A DNA stretch of 64,000 bases from the NCBI RefSeq assembly GCF_900107675.1, contig NZ_FNRI01000002.1, forward strand, positions 1 through 64,000. Direction: 5' to 3'. Positions 10,966-20,262 of the stretch are shown here, one piece after another. How positions within the stretch are numbered: the first letter of the stretch is position 1; every line of letters begins with the position of its first letter. The notes beneath the pieces were generated by a model. The model did not search any database, was not told the origin of the DNA, and worked only from the letters and a program-made list of their open reading frames with translations. The translations under genes were made by a program, and so were the position numbers. Source of the DNA: Alistipes timonensis JC136. GTDB taxonomy: Bacteria > Bacteroidota > Bacteroidia > Bacteroidales > Rikenellaceae.

Positions 10966-10988
10966 CCCGCGTAAGACGCGGGTTTTAG
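10966..10988 (+). repeat. Mini-hairpin repeat copy 1 (TAAGA loop, TTTTAG tail)
   Basis: CCCGCG, loop TAAGA, CGCGGG, then TTTTAG. It starts right after the lipoprotein stop and may act as its terminator. Related copies lie at 11152, 11221, 13269, 14561, 25561 and 25680. Confidence 0.75.
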
Positions 10989-11319
10989 AGGCGGCGGTTG
11001 TTTCAGGACGCTCACCATCCGGTTCTGCGCTTCCGATCCGCATAACGCCATAACATGAGGTACCCTCCCATGTTATGGCGTTATGATGTTATATCCATAC
11101 CACAGTCGAAGCGGAAATCAGGCTCCGATCTGCAAGATGCAACAGCAGCCCCTAAAACGCGCGCCTTACGCGGGCGGGAGCGCAGAACCGGATGGCGAGC
11201 GCCGGAACAAACCGTCGCGTCTAAATCCCGACTTTTAGTCGGGTGTGTGCGCACACACTTGCGATTTCAGAAAATTATGCGTAGATTTGCGGTAGCAATT
11301 TCAAACCCGCTGCCGAATC
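10989..11319. other. Repeat-rich intergenic region, no gene
   Basis: I see no coding region. It holds two inverted copies of a CATCCGGTTCTGCGC motif (11016-11030 and, inverted, 11180-11194), a 17-bp palindrome (11041-11085), and two minus-oriented mini-hairpins (11152-11174 and 11221-11243). The last 70 bases form the leader of the LacI-type gene. Confidence 0.7.
11041..11085. repeat. Large intergenic palindrome with 17-bp arms
   Basis: CATAACGCCATAACATG at 11041-11057 is exactly complementary to CATGTTATGGCGTTATG at 11069-11085, with an 11-nt spacer. A related hairpin lies on the other side of the uronate genes at 14649-14690. Confidence 0.85.
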
Positions 11320-12396
11320 ATGGCTGACAACGAAAATACAACGGTGCGCATCATCGACATCGCCCGCATGGCGGGGGTGTCGGTGGCTACCGTCGACCGC
11401 GTGATCCACAACCGCGGCAAGGTCTCGGAGGAGAACCTTGCACGCATCAACGAAGTGCTCCGCGAAGTGAACTACCGCCCCAACCTGATCGCCCGTTCGC
11501 TGGCCTCGGGCCGCCGGTACAGGCTGGCCGTGGTGATGCCGCGCTTCGCGCCGGGCGAATACTGGGCCGATTTCGACGCCGGGATCACCCGCGCCGAGGC
11601 CGAAGCCCGGCGTTACAACGTTTCGATCCGCAAGTTCGTCTTCAACCAGTACGACCGCTCGTCGTTCGAGAAACTGCTTGTGCGGCTGCACGACGAGGCG
11701 TTCGACGGCGCGGTGATCGCCACGCTCTTCGCCGAGATGGTCGCCCCCTTCGTGCGCGAGCTCGACGAACGGGGCGTCCCCTATGTCTTTGTCGATTCGA
11801 ATATCCCGGAATGCAACCAGCTGGCCTATTTCGGCACTTCGTCGTTCGATGCCGGAGCGGTCGCCGCGCGGTTGCTTTTCGACCGCCTCGACCCCGACGC
11901 CGATATCGTCGTGGGCCGGATCATCCACCACGGCGACGGGGGTTCGAACCAGTGCCGCAGCCGCGAGGAGGGATTCCGCAGTTACCTTCGGGAGAAAGGA
12001 TTCCGGGGAAAGCTCCACTACGCCGCACTGCGGCTCGACGACGAAGACTACAACCGCGGGGTGCTCGACGAACTGTTCCTCACGCACCGCACGATCGCCG
12101 GTGCCGTGACCTTCAATTCGACGTGTTACATCCTGGCGGGCTACCTCGCGGCGCGCCGCCGCACGGATGTCCGGCTGGTAGGCTACGACGTCATCCGCCG
12201 CAACGGGCAGATGCTCGACGCGGGCGTGGTGACGGCCCTGATCGCCCAACGCCCCGAAGCGCAGGGCTACCGCGGGGTGATGGCGCTGTGCGAATGGCTG
12301 GTCGAGGGACGCCGTCCCGATGCGCCGGTCAACCACATGCCGATCGACATTCTGCTGAAAGAGAACATTCAATACTATAAAAACAACCTTATTTGA
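11320..12396 (+). CDS. LacI-family transcriptional regulator of the uronate genes
   Basis: A 358-residue LacI/GalR regulator of normal length. The N-terminal helix-turn-helix is VRIIDIARMAGVSVATVDRVIHNRGKVSEENLARINEVLREVNYRPNLIARSLASG (residues 8-63). A periplasmic-binding-protein-like effector domain follows, with the sugar-binding pattern of this family (DADIVVGRIIHHGDGGSNQCRSREEGFRSYLREKG). It stands directly upstream of the oxidoreductase and mannonate dehydratase genes, so a uronate-derived effector is a reasonable inference. The operator is not identified; the 11041-11085 palindrome lies too far upstream to assign. Confidence 0.92.
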   Translation: MADNENTTVRIIDIARMAGVSVATVDRVIHNRGKVSEENLARINEVLREVNYRPNLIARSLASGRRYRLAVVMPRFAPGEYWADFDAGITRAEAEARRYNVSIRKFVFNQYDRSSFEKLLVRLHDEAFDGAVIATLFAEMVAPFVRELDERGVPYVFVDSNIPECNQLAYFGTSSFDAGAVAARLLFDRLDPDADIVVGRIIHHGDGGSNQCRSREEGFRSYLREKGFRGKLHYAALRLDDEDYNRGVLDELFLTHRTIAGAVTFNSTCYILAGYLAARRRTDVRLVGYDVIRRNGQMLDAGVVTALIAQRPEAQGYRGVMALCEWLVEGRRPDAPVNHMPIDILLKENIQYYKNNLI

Positions 12397-12401
12397 AAAC
12401 C

Positions 12402-13214
12402 ATGAAAAATTTGTTTGACATCCGCGACCGCGTCGTCGTCGTGACGGGCGGAGCCGGCATCCTGGGCCGCTCGATCTGCGAATACCTCGCCGAACAGGGG
12501 GCGAAAGTCGTCGTCCTCGACCGCGACGAGCAGGCGGGCGAAGGTCTCGCAGCCTCGATCCGCGAAAATGGCGGCGAGGCGCTGTTCCTCACCACCGACG
12601 TGCTGAACCGCGAAGTGCTCGTCTCGAACCGCGAGGCGATCCTCGCAAAATACGGACAGATCGACATCCTGCTGAACGCCGCCGGCGGCAACATGGGCGG
12701 TGCGACGATCGGTCCCGACAAGACGTTCCTCGACCTGGAGATCGACGCTTTCAAAAAAGTCGTGGACCTCAACCTTTTCGGCACGGTGCTTCCGACGACG
12801 GTCTTCGGCGAAGCCATGACGGCCCGCAAGAAGGGTGTGATCGTCAACTTCTGCTCCGAATCGGCCCTGCGTCCGCTGACCCGCGTGGTGGGCTACGGCG
12901 CCGCGAAAGCCGCCATCGGCAACTACACGAAATACATGGCGGCGGAACTGGCCATGAAATTCAGCCCCGAGATGCGCGTCAACGCCATCGTCCCGGGATT
13001 CCTGCTGACGAACCAGAACCGCACGCTGCTCACCAATCCCGACGGTTCGTACACCGACCGTGCGCGGACGATCATCGCCCACACCCCCGCCGGCCGTTTC
13101 GCCGAGCCCGAGGAACTGCTGGGTACGATCCACTACCTCATCAGCGACGCTTCGTCGTTCGTGACCGGCGCCCTGGCCGTCGTCGACGGCGGTTTCGACG
13201 CATTTTCTATATAG
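12402..13214 (+). CDS. SDR-family oxidoreductase, probable D-mannonate oxidoreductase
   Basis: A classical short-chain dehydrogenase (270 residues from the ATG at 12402; a TTG at 12393 overlaps the previous stop and is less likely). The NAD(P)-binding motif TGGAGILG is near residue 17, NAAGG near residue 93, and the catalytic Ser plus YGAAK (Tyr/Lys) near residue 165. The tail is VTGALAVVDGGFDAFSI. In Bacteroidetes an SDR enzyme of this type next to uxuA reduces fructuronate to mannonate, replacing the UxuB long-chain enzyme. The regulator upstream and uxuA downstream support this; the exact substrate is inferred. Confidence 0.88.
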   Translation: MKNLFDIRDRVVVVTGGAGILGRSICEYLAEQGAKVVVLDRDEQAGEGLAASIRENGGEALFLTTDVLNREVLVSNREAILAKYGQIDILLNAAGGNMGGATIGPDKTFLDLEIDAFKKVVDLNLFGTVLPTTVFGEAMTARKKGVIVNFCSESALRPLTRVVGYGAAKAAIGNYTKYMAAELAMKFSPEMRVNAIVPGFLLTNQNRTLLTNPDGSYTDRARTIIAHTPAGRFAEPEELLGTIHYLISDASSFVTGALAVVDGGFDAFSI

Positions 13215-13268
13215 TTAAAAGGAATCAGCCGAAATTCTCGGACCGTATCTGTCCACCGCAGGCAAAGT

Positions 13269-13290
13269 CCCCGCCGAGGCGGGGATTTAG
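13269..13290 (+). repeat. Mini-hairpin repeat variant after the SDR gene
   Basis: CCCCGCC, loop GA, GGCGGGG followed by ATTTAG. It shares the GC stem and TTTAG tail with the other mini-hairpins but has a shorter loop. It lies in the 166-base gap before uxuA. Confidence 0.5.
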
Positions 13291-13380
13291 GGGTGGGTCA
13301 GATTTGCAAACGCAGCCGCAGGCTGCGAATACGGCAATCGGTTGCGGGAAGACGGCCTAAATTAAAAAACACATTCTGTC

Positions 13381-14556
13381 ATGTATCTATGTAAGCAATC
13401 CTGGCGGTGGTACGGTCCGAACGACCCCGTATCGCTGGCAGATATTCGTCAGGCAGGGGCCACGGACATCGTGACCGCCCTCCACCACATCCCCAACGGC
13501 GAGGTATGGACCGTCGAAGAGATTCAAAAACGCCAGCAGACGGTCGCCGACGCGGGCCTTACGTGGTCGGTCGTCGAGAGCGTCCCCGTCCACGAGCATA
13601 TCAAAACCCGCACGGGCGATTTCCAGCGCTATATCGACAACTACAAGCAGTCGATACGCAACCTCGCGGCCTGCGGCATCCGGGTCATTACCTATAACTT
13701 CATGCCCGTACTGGACTGGACGCGCACGAATCTCGCCTACGAGCTTCCCGACGGATCGCGCGCCCTGCGGTTCGAGCGTGCGGCGTTCCTGGCCTTCGAC
13801 CTCCACATCCTCAAACGCCCCGGCGCCGAGCAGGAGTACACCGAGGCCGAGCGCGCCATCGCCAAAGCCCGCTTCGAAAAGATGGACGCTGCGGAGATCG
13901 AACTCATCACCCGCAACATGATCGCGGGCCTGCCCGGCTCGGAGGAGAGCTTCACGCTGGAGCAGTTCCAGCAGGAGTTGGACCGTTATAAGGGCGTCGA
14001 TGCGGAGACCCTGCGCGGCAACCTGATCGCATTCCTGCGGGAGGTGGCTCCCGTTGCCGACGAGGTTGGCGCCGTGCTGGCCATCCACCCCGACGATCCC
14101 CCCTACCCGATCCTCGGCCTGCCGCGCATCCTCTCCACGGAGTCCGATTTCGAAAAACTGGTCGCAGCGGTTCCCAACATATCGAACGGCTTGTGCCTCT
14201 GCACGGGATCGTTCGGCGTGTCGGCGAAGAACGACCTGCCGGGGATGATGCTCCGCCAGGGCGACCGGGTGAATTTCGTACACCTGCGCTCGACGCAGCG
14301 CGACGCCGAGGGCAATTTCTACGAGGCCAATCACCTCGAGGGCGACGTGCCGATGTACGACGTGATGAAAGCCCTGCTGGAGATTCAGCAGCGGCGCGGG
14401 ATTTCGATTCCGATGCGTCCCGACCACGGTCATCAGATGATCGACGACCTGAAAAAGAAGACCAACCCGGGTTACTCGTGTCTGGGCCGCCTGCGCGGTC
14501 TGGCCGAGCTGCGCGGTCTGGAACTGGGCATCGCCAAATCGCTCTACGCCAAATAA
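13381..14556 (+). CDS. uxuA: Mannonate dehydratase
   Basis: A 391-residue UxuA-family enzyme, the usual length, converting D-mannonate to 2-keto-3-deoxygluconate in the hexuronate pathway. The start [43 protein letters not shown] is diagnostic. Metal ligands of the TIM barrel lie in [35 protein letters not shown] and [12 protein letters not shown]. It is the third gene of the unit with the LacI-type regulator and the SDR oxidoreductase. Aldolase and kinase genes of the pathway are not in the window. Confidence 0.96.
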   Translation: MYLCKQSWRWYGPNDPVSLADIRQAGATDIVTALHHIPNGEVWTVEEIQKRQQTVADAGLTWSVVESVPVHEHIKTRTGDFQRYIDNYKQSIRNLAACGIRVITYNFMPVLDWTRTNLAYELPDGSRALRFERAAFLAFDLHILKRPGAEQEYTEAERAIAKARFEKMDAAEIELITRNMIAGLPGSEESFTLEQFQQELDRYKGVDAETLRGNLIAFLREVAPVADEVGAVLAIHPDDPPYPILGLPRILSTESDFEKLVAAVPNISNGLCLCTGSFGVSAKNDLPGMMLRQGDRVNFVHLRSTQRDAEGNFYEANHLEGDVPMYDVMKALLEIQQRRGISIPMRPDHGHQMIDDLKKKTNPGYSCLGRLRGLAELRGLELGIAKSLYAK

Positions 14557-14560
14557 TCCG

Positions 14561-14583
14561 CCCGCCTAAGAGGCGGGTATCAG
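14561..14583 (+). repeat. Mini-hairpin repeat copy after uxuA
   Basis: CCCGCC, loop TAAGA, GGCGGG, then TATCAG. It starts four bases after the uxuA stop and is followed by AGGACGCG, similar to bases that follow copy 1 at 10966. Confidence 0.7.
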
Positions 14584-14648
14584 GACGCGAAAGGCAGCTT
14601 CATTTTGCTCTCCATCCTCATCTGCGCCCGCCATCAAAGTAACATAAG

Positions 14649-14690
14649 TAACGCAGTAACAACAGGCATTATCCCTGTGTTACTGCGTTA
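14649..14690. repeat. Intergenic hairpin with 13-bp arms
   Basis: TAACGCAGTAACA (14649-14661) pairs with TGTTACTGCGTTA (14678-14690); a CAGG/CCTG extension continues inside the loop. It lies between the convergent uxuA and lipid kinase genes and could serve as a terminator for either, although it lacks a T run. Confidence 0.7.
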
Positions 14691-14711
14691 TTGCATATTC
14701 TTCGTATATGT

Positions 14712-15674
14712 CTAACAGGAGGCTTTCTCGAAGAACTCGCGTCCCACAACGATCCGCACGGCCTGATGGAGCACCGAAAACTCCAAAGGCGTATGCCCCA
14801 GCGGCTCACCGTCGATCTCAACCGAAACCTCGGGCGAGGACTCGATGCGGATGCGGCTGCCGCGCTCCTGCAGGATGTGGCGAATGCGGTAGATGCCTCC
14901 GTTAAAGAGGTAGTGGAAGCGGAACAGCAGGTGCCAGAAATGCACCGGGCGCACCAGCGACAGGTCCAGCATACCGTCGTCGGCAACTGCCTCGGGCAAC
15001 TGCTGAAGACCTCCGCCGTTGAACTTGCAGATACCCACGGCCGCCGACAGCAGCAGGTTGTTGTAGACCAGCCGGTCGTCGACCCAGACTTTGACGCCTG
15101 TGGACTTATAGCGGAAGAAATTCTTCACCAGACACCACGTATAGCGCCAGCGGCTCTTGTGGCCCTTCTTTTTCAGGTGCGAGAGCTTGCGCACGACGTG
15201 GGCGTCGAACCCCGCCCCGGCGACGTTGGCCATGTAGCGGCTCTGACGGTAGTGGGCCTCCTCGTAGGAGACCACCCCGACATCCTGCAGGAATGAATAG
15301 CCTTCGCTGATGGCTTTCACGGCATCCTGATAGCGGTTCGAGATGCCGAACGTGCGGACCCAGTCGTTGCCCGTACCCACGGCCACCACGGCCAGCAGCA
15401 CGTCGCTGGGACACACCTCCTGCTGGATGAACAGCCCGTTCACCACCTCGTGCAGCGTGCCGTCGCCGCCCACGACGATAATGCGGCGGTAGCCCTCGCG
15501 CACGGCCCACACGGTGAGTTCCGTGGCGTGGAACTTGTGCTCCGTGAAGACCGGTTCGCAAAGGATGTGCGCATCGCGCAGGTGCTTCGAGATCTGCGGA
15601 AAATGGTCGAGCCCGCGGCCGCCTCCGGCCACGGGATTGACGATGACGAACCAAGTTTCGGAATTGGCTGCCAC
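14712..15674 (-). CDS. Diacylglycerol/lipid kinase family protein (YegS/DagK type)
   Basis: A 320-residue cytoplasmic lipid kinase. The catalytic domain begins with WFVIVNPVAGGGRG (residues 8-21) and has the diagnostic IIVVGGDGTLHEVVNGL and GTGNDWVR motifs; the C-terminal beta-domain contains VEIDGEPLGHTPLEFSV. The family phosphorylates diacylglycerol, sphingosine or related lipids; the substrate is not known here. The start is a GTG at 15674, eight bases after the pepD stop, so translation is probably coupled to pepD. Confidence 0.88.
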   Translation of the reverse strand: MAANSETWFVIVNPVAGGGRGLDHFPQISKHLRDAHILCEPVFTEHKFHATELTVWAVREGYRRIIVVGGDGTLHEVVNGLFIQQEVCPSDVLLAVVAVGTGNDWVRTFGISNRYQDAVKAISEGYSFLQDVGVVSYEEAHYRQSRYMANVAGAGFDAHVVRKLSHLKKKGHKSRWRYTWCLVKNFFRYKSTGVKVWVDDRLVYNNLLLSAAVGICKFNGGGLQQLPEAVADDGMLDLSLVRPVHFWHLLFRFHYLFNGGIYRIRHILQERGSRIRIESSPEVSVEIDGEPLGHTPLEFSVLHQAVRIVVGREFFEKASC

Positions 15675-15681
15675 GCTGCGT

Positions 15682-17139
15682 CTACTTTTCGGGAATGTTG
15701 CGCAGCGTGTCCACCAAGAAGTCGTAGAACTTGCCGACCGAAGCGATCTCCACCTTTTCGTCGGGCGAGTGGGGATAGCAGATCGTCGGACCGAACGAGA
15801 TCATGTCCATCTTGGGGTATTTGCTGCCGATGATGCCGCACTCCAGTCCGGCGTGAATGGCCGTCACGGCGGGTTTCCGGCCGTAAAGCGCCTCGTAGGA
15901 TGCCGTCATGGCCTTCAGGATCGGCGACTCCATATTGGGATTCCAGCCGTCGTAGGAGCCGGTAAGCTCGGTTTTGGCCCCGGCCAGCGCGAAGACGGCG
16001 GCGATAGCTCCGCCCAGCGCCTCCTTCTCCGTACCCACCGAACTGCGCAGCAGGCATTGGAGTTTCACGGTCTTGCCGTCCGACACCACGCGCGCGAGGT
16101 TCGTGGAGGTCTGCACCAGCCCGGGCATCGCCATCGACATCTTCTGCACCCCGTCGGGGCACGCTGCCACAGCTTTAATCAGGTTGGCCGCGACCTCCTT
16201 CGGAAGCATTTCCGCCGGTTTGTCGCACTCCCTGACTTTGATCGACACCGCATCCTCGATGCCGGCATATTCGGCCTTTATGACCTTCTCGTAAGCTTTC
16301 ACAGCCTTGGCGAACTCGTCGTACTCTTTGGTTTTGACCAGCACCACAGCCTCGGCCTCGCGCGGAATGGCGTTCCTGAGGCCTCCGCCGTCCACCGACG
16401 CCAGCAGCGCGTCGCACGGCGCGGCGTTCAGGAAGCGGAACAGCACCTTGTTGGCGTTGGCGCGCTGGCAGACGATCTGGATGCCCGAATGCCCGCCTTT
16501 GAGTCCTTTGACGGAGATTTTCGCAGCCGTGTAGTTGCGGGCGGGCGTCGGCTCGGCCTTATATTTAAAGGTAATGTTGGCGTCGAGACCTCCGGCGCAG
16601 CCCACATAAAGCTCGCCCTCCTCCTCGGAATCGAGGTTCAGCAGGATGTCGCCTTTGAGAAGCCCCTTTTTCAGTCCGAAAGCGCCGTCCATGCCGGTCT
16701 CCTCGGTGGCCGTGAAGAGCGCCTCCAGCGGGCCGTGAACGAGCGACTTGTCCTCCAGCACCGCGAGGATCGCCGCCGCGCCGATGCCGTTGTCGGCCCC
16801 CAGCGTCGTGCCGTCGGCCGTCACCCAGTCGCCGTCGACATAGGCGTCGATGGGGTCCTTCGTGAAGTCGAACCGCTTGTCGTTGTTCTTCTGCGGCACC
16901 ATGTCGAGGTGCGCCTGCAGGATCACGCCTTTGCGGTTCTCCATGCCCTTCGAGGCGGGTTTCGAGACATAGACGTTGTGCGCCGCGTCCTCCTTGCATT
17001 CGAGGCCCTGCGCGCGGGCGAAATCGAGGATGTATTTGCGGATCTTCTCCTCGTGGTGCGAGGGACGCGGAATGCGGACGATCTCCGCGAAATGTTTCCA
17101 GACGAGCGCCGGTTTCAGCGCAGCCAAATTCTTGTCCAT
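15682..17139 (-). CDS. pepD: Aminoacyl-histidine dipeptidase (Xaa-His dipeptidase, M20 family)
   Basis: A 485-residue PepD-type zinc metallopeptidase that cleaves dipeptides such as carnosine in the cytoplasm. The metal-binding motifs are all present: LQAHLDMVPQKN near residue 76, GADNGIGAAAILAVLED near residue 118, TATEETGMDGAFGL near residue 147, and HAGLECGIIG near residue 433. No signal peptide is seen. The lipid kinase gene follows with a GTG start after eight bases. Confidence 0.95.
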   Translation of the reverse strand: MDKNLAALKPALVWKHFAEIVRIPRPSHHEEKIRKYILDFARAQGLECKEDAAHNVYVSKPASKGMENRKGVILQAHLDMVPQKNNDKRFDFTKDPIDAYVDGDWVTADGTTLGADNGIGAAAILAVLEDKSLVHGPLEALFTATEETGMDGAFGLKKGLLKGDILLNLDSEEEGELYVGCAGGLDANITFKYKAEPTPARNYTAAKISVKGLKGGHSGIQIVCQRANANKVLFRFLNAAPCDALLASVDGGGLRNAIPREAEAVVLVKTKEYDEFAKAVKAYEKVIKAEYAGIEDAVSIKVRECDKPAEMLPKEVAANLIKAVAACPDGVQKMSMAMPGLVQTSTNLARVVSDGKTVKLQCLLRSSVGTEKEALGGAIAAVFALAGAKTELTGSYDGWNPNMESPILKAMTASYEALYGRKPAVTAIHAGLECGIIGSKYPKMDMISFGPTICYPHSPDEKVEIASVGKFYDFLVDTLRNIPEK

Positions 17140-17204
17140 AACGTAATTTTTAATTTTTATCGTTCAATTTTTCACAAATCTGCCTTAAATCCTTATCACG
17201 TCTC

Positions 17205-17305
17205 CATCCGGTTCTGCGCCTTCCCCGTCATTGCGAGGCATCGCAGATGCCGTGGCAATCTGAGCGAAAGTGTGACCTTACAACGCTTCCATCGGATTCC
17301 CACGC

Positions 17306-17330
<25 letters not shown>
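17205..17330. repeat. Composite intergenic repeat between pepD and phoH
   Basis: The 166-base gap holds CATCCGGTTCTGCGC (17205-17219), identical to copies at 11016 and 11180. CGTCATTGCG at 17226 matches the arm of the repeat at 2219, with a weaker partner ending near 17330. No promoter is clear. Confidence 0.55.
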
Positions 17331-18286
<956 letters not shown>

Positions 18287-18289
18287 AAA

Positions 18290-18886
18290 TCAGAATAGAT
18301 AGCCGAAGCTGAGCGCAACATTATAGGTACGAAGTTTATCGAGCTGGCTCCCGTCGGGCAGCACCACCTCATGCTTCGAGCGGAACTGGCCGTTGTAACG
18401 CAGGTCGATCAGCAGGTGGCGCATCAGCACCACCCCGGCCCCGACCGTGTAGGAGAGCGTCGGACGGACGCGCCCGAAGTCCAGCAAATCGCCGCCCGAC
18501 TTCTGCTTGCAGTCGTTCATCACCGTGAAGACCGGACCGGCGTAGATGCGCACGGGCTTCAGCAGCCGGAACGACGCCAGCACGGGAACGTCGATCGAAT
18601 TGGATTTGAGGTTGATCTCGTTGCCTCCGTGGGGACGGATGCGGAGCCCCTGGCGGACATAGAGTATCTGCGGCTCGACGGCAAAAGCCCCTAAGTTGAC
18701 GGCCGTGACGATACCGGCCTGCCAGCCCAGTTTGTTTTTGACATCGGTCTTGTCCATGTTGGTCGTGTAGTCGGGAATGTTGATACCCCCGATGACGCCC
18801 CATTCCACCCGGGCGCGGGGTTTCTGAGCAGCGGCGCTCAGCACGGCGGCCGCAAACAAAACGCTCAGCAGAATCTTTCGGGTCAT
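18290..18886 (-). CDS. Outer-membrane beta-barrel protein (PorT-like)
   Basis: A 198-residue protein with a signal peptide (MTRKILLSVLFAAAVLSAAAQKP) and short alternating strands. These include RVEWGVIGGINIPDYTT and LGWQAGIVTAVNLGAFAVEPQILYVRQGLRI, and the last strand ends in YNVALSFGYLF with an aromatic C-terminus. This fits the outer-membrane beta-barrel family found as PorT-like proteins in Bacteroidetes. A specific role is not evident. It lies between an MFS gene and phoH on the same strand with very short gaps. Confidence 0.78.
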   Translation of the reverse strand: MTRKILLSVLFAAAVLSAAAQKPRARVEWGVIGGINIPDYTTNMDKTDVKNKLGWQAGIVTAVNLGAFAVEPQILYVRQGLRIRPHGGNEINLKSNSIDVPVLASFRLLKPVRIYAGPVFTVMNDCKQKSGGDLLDFGRVRPTLSYTVGAGVVLMRHLLIDLRYNGQFRSKHEVVLPDGSQLDKLRTYNVALSFGYLF

Positions 18887-18892
18887 AATTAA

Positions 18893-20044
18893 TTAATTTT
18901 TCATTTTCAATTTGACGGAGGCCCAGAGCATGTAGCCGACGCACGCTGCGACGAACAGCATCCCCAGGTGCGGGTTGCCCGAAGCGCGGATGATCGCCCC
19001 GCAGACGGGTCCCGAGACGGCTCCGGCGGCGATGGCCATAATCATCAGCCCGGCAACCTCGTTGGCCTTTCCGGGCACGGCCTTGGTGGCCACGGCGTAG
19101 AACGTTGCGAAAACGCACGCCATACCGAAGCCCAGCAGACCGACGGCGGCATAGATCGCCGCCTCGTTGCGCACGAACAGCAGCGCCACGCACAGCGCCA
19201 GCGCTCCGGCCATGTTCCAGCTCAGGTATTTCACGTCGGAGATACGCACCAGCGCCCACGCGCCGATGAGCGTACCGACGATGCGGCAGGCGTAGAATCC
19301 CGTGGTGGTGAGGATCGACGAAGGATTGTCGATCAGCCGCACCGAGAGGAAGCCGATGCCCACGTCGGCGGCGATGAACGAGGCGACGCCCAGCGTCGAG
19401 AGCAGCACGGCGCGGTTTTTCAGCAATCGGAAGCAGTCGGCCAACGACGCGGCGCGACCCGTCTGCGCGGGTTCCGGCACCGCGGTCAGTTGCAGCCAGA
19501 CGCCGCCCAGGACGGTCAGTCCGGCGTAGATGGGCAGCAGAAGCCGCCACGAACCCGTCAGCGCGACCAGCCCGGTGACGATCGGGGCCAGCAGCAGGAG
19601 CGAGGTGTTGCGGAATATCTGCCCGACGGTCAGGTAACTGGTCATCCGCTCGCCGGGAACGATGGTCGCCAACAGCGGGTTGACGGCCACCTGAATCGCC
19701 GTGTTGCCGATGCCCAGCAGTCCGAAGCCCGCGAAATACCACCCCAGGGCGCAGTCGGCGCCCGCGGCGAAAGGCACCATCAGCCCCACGACCGTAAAGC
19801 CGTAGCCGACCAACGCCGTGGCCTTACGCCCCCAGCGGTTCATCAGCGCGGCGACGGGGGTCGAAAGCACCAGGAACCAGAGGAAAACCATCGTCGGCAG
19901 GAAGCTCACGGCAGCCTGCCGTTCAGCCGGGAATTCGGCGGCGATACGGCCCGTGATGGGCGCCACCATGTCGCAGAATCCCATGATGAAGAAGCCCGCA
20001 AGCACGGGCCCGAGCAACTTCTTATCGACTTTGTCTACGCTCAT
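18893..20044 (-). CDS. Major facilitator superfamily transporter
   Basis: A 12-segment MFS permease. I start it at the ATG at 20044 (383 residues), because a TAACTTTG promoter box lies at 20075-20082; the longer open frame would run through it. The N-terminal half has the loop 2-3 region MNRWGRKATALVGYG, a form of the GxxxDRxGRR signature. The sequence ends after helix 12 with VKLKMKN. Overall it resembles FucP/NarK-like sugar or metabolite permeases, but I cannot name the substrate. Confidence 0.85.
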   Translation of the reverse strand: MSVDKVDKKLLGPVLAGFFIMGFCDMVAPITGRIAAEFPAERQAAVSFLPTMVFLWFLVLSTPVAALMNRWGRKATALVGYGFTVVGLMVPFAAGADCALGWYFAGFGLLGIGNTAIQVAVNPLLATIVPGERMTSYLTVGQIFRNTSLLLLAPIVTGLVALTGSWRLLLPIYAGLTVLGGVWLQLTAVPEPAQTGRAASLADCFRLLKNRAVLLSTLGVASFIAADVGIGFLSVRLIDNPSSILTTTGFYACRIVGTLIGAWALVRISDVKYLSWNMAGALALCVALLFVRNEAAIYAAVGLLGFGMACVFATFYAVATKAVPGKANEVAGLMIMAIAAGAVSGPVCGAIIRASGNPHLGMLFVAACVGYMLWASVKLKMKN

Positions 20045-20074
20045 CCGAGACGGAATTTCGGGTTTCAAATTTTT

Positions 20075-20082
20075 CAAAGTTA
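20075..20082 (-). promoter_or_regulatory. -7 box for the MFS-barrel-phoH run
   Basis: TAACTTTG on the minus strand, 31 bases before the ATG at 20044. Confidence 0.65.
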
Positions 20083-20203
20083 CGTTTTTTTCCTGAAAAA
20101 ACGCGTTCGGGATGCCGTTTATTTCCCAATCGCGCATCTTTGCCGCCGGCAATGAACAAAAAACGTGCAAGATACGCCACATCCCAACAAAGCGTCCCGA
20201 CCG

Positions 20204-20235
20204 TTTGGTAATAACCGCGGATTTTCGTACATTTG
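20204..20235 (+). promoter_or_regulatory. Promoter of the CPA2 antiporter gene
   Basis: TTTGG at 20204-20208 (-33) and TACATTTG at 20228-20235 (-7) are separated by 19 bases, the textbook Bacteroidetes spacing. Confidence 0.75.
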
Positions 20236-20262
20236 GTGTCATAACGACACTTTATCTTGCCT

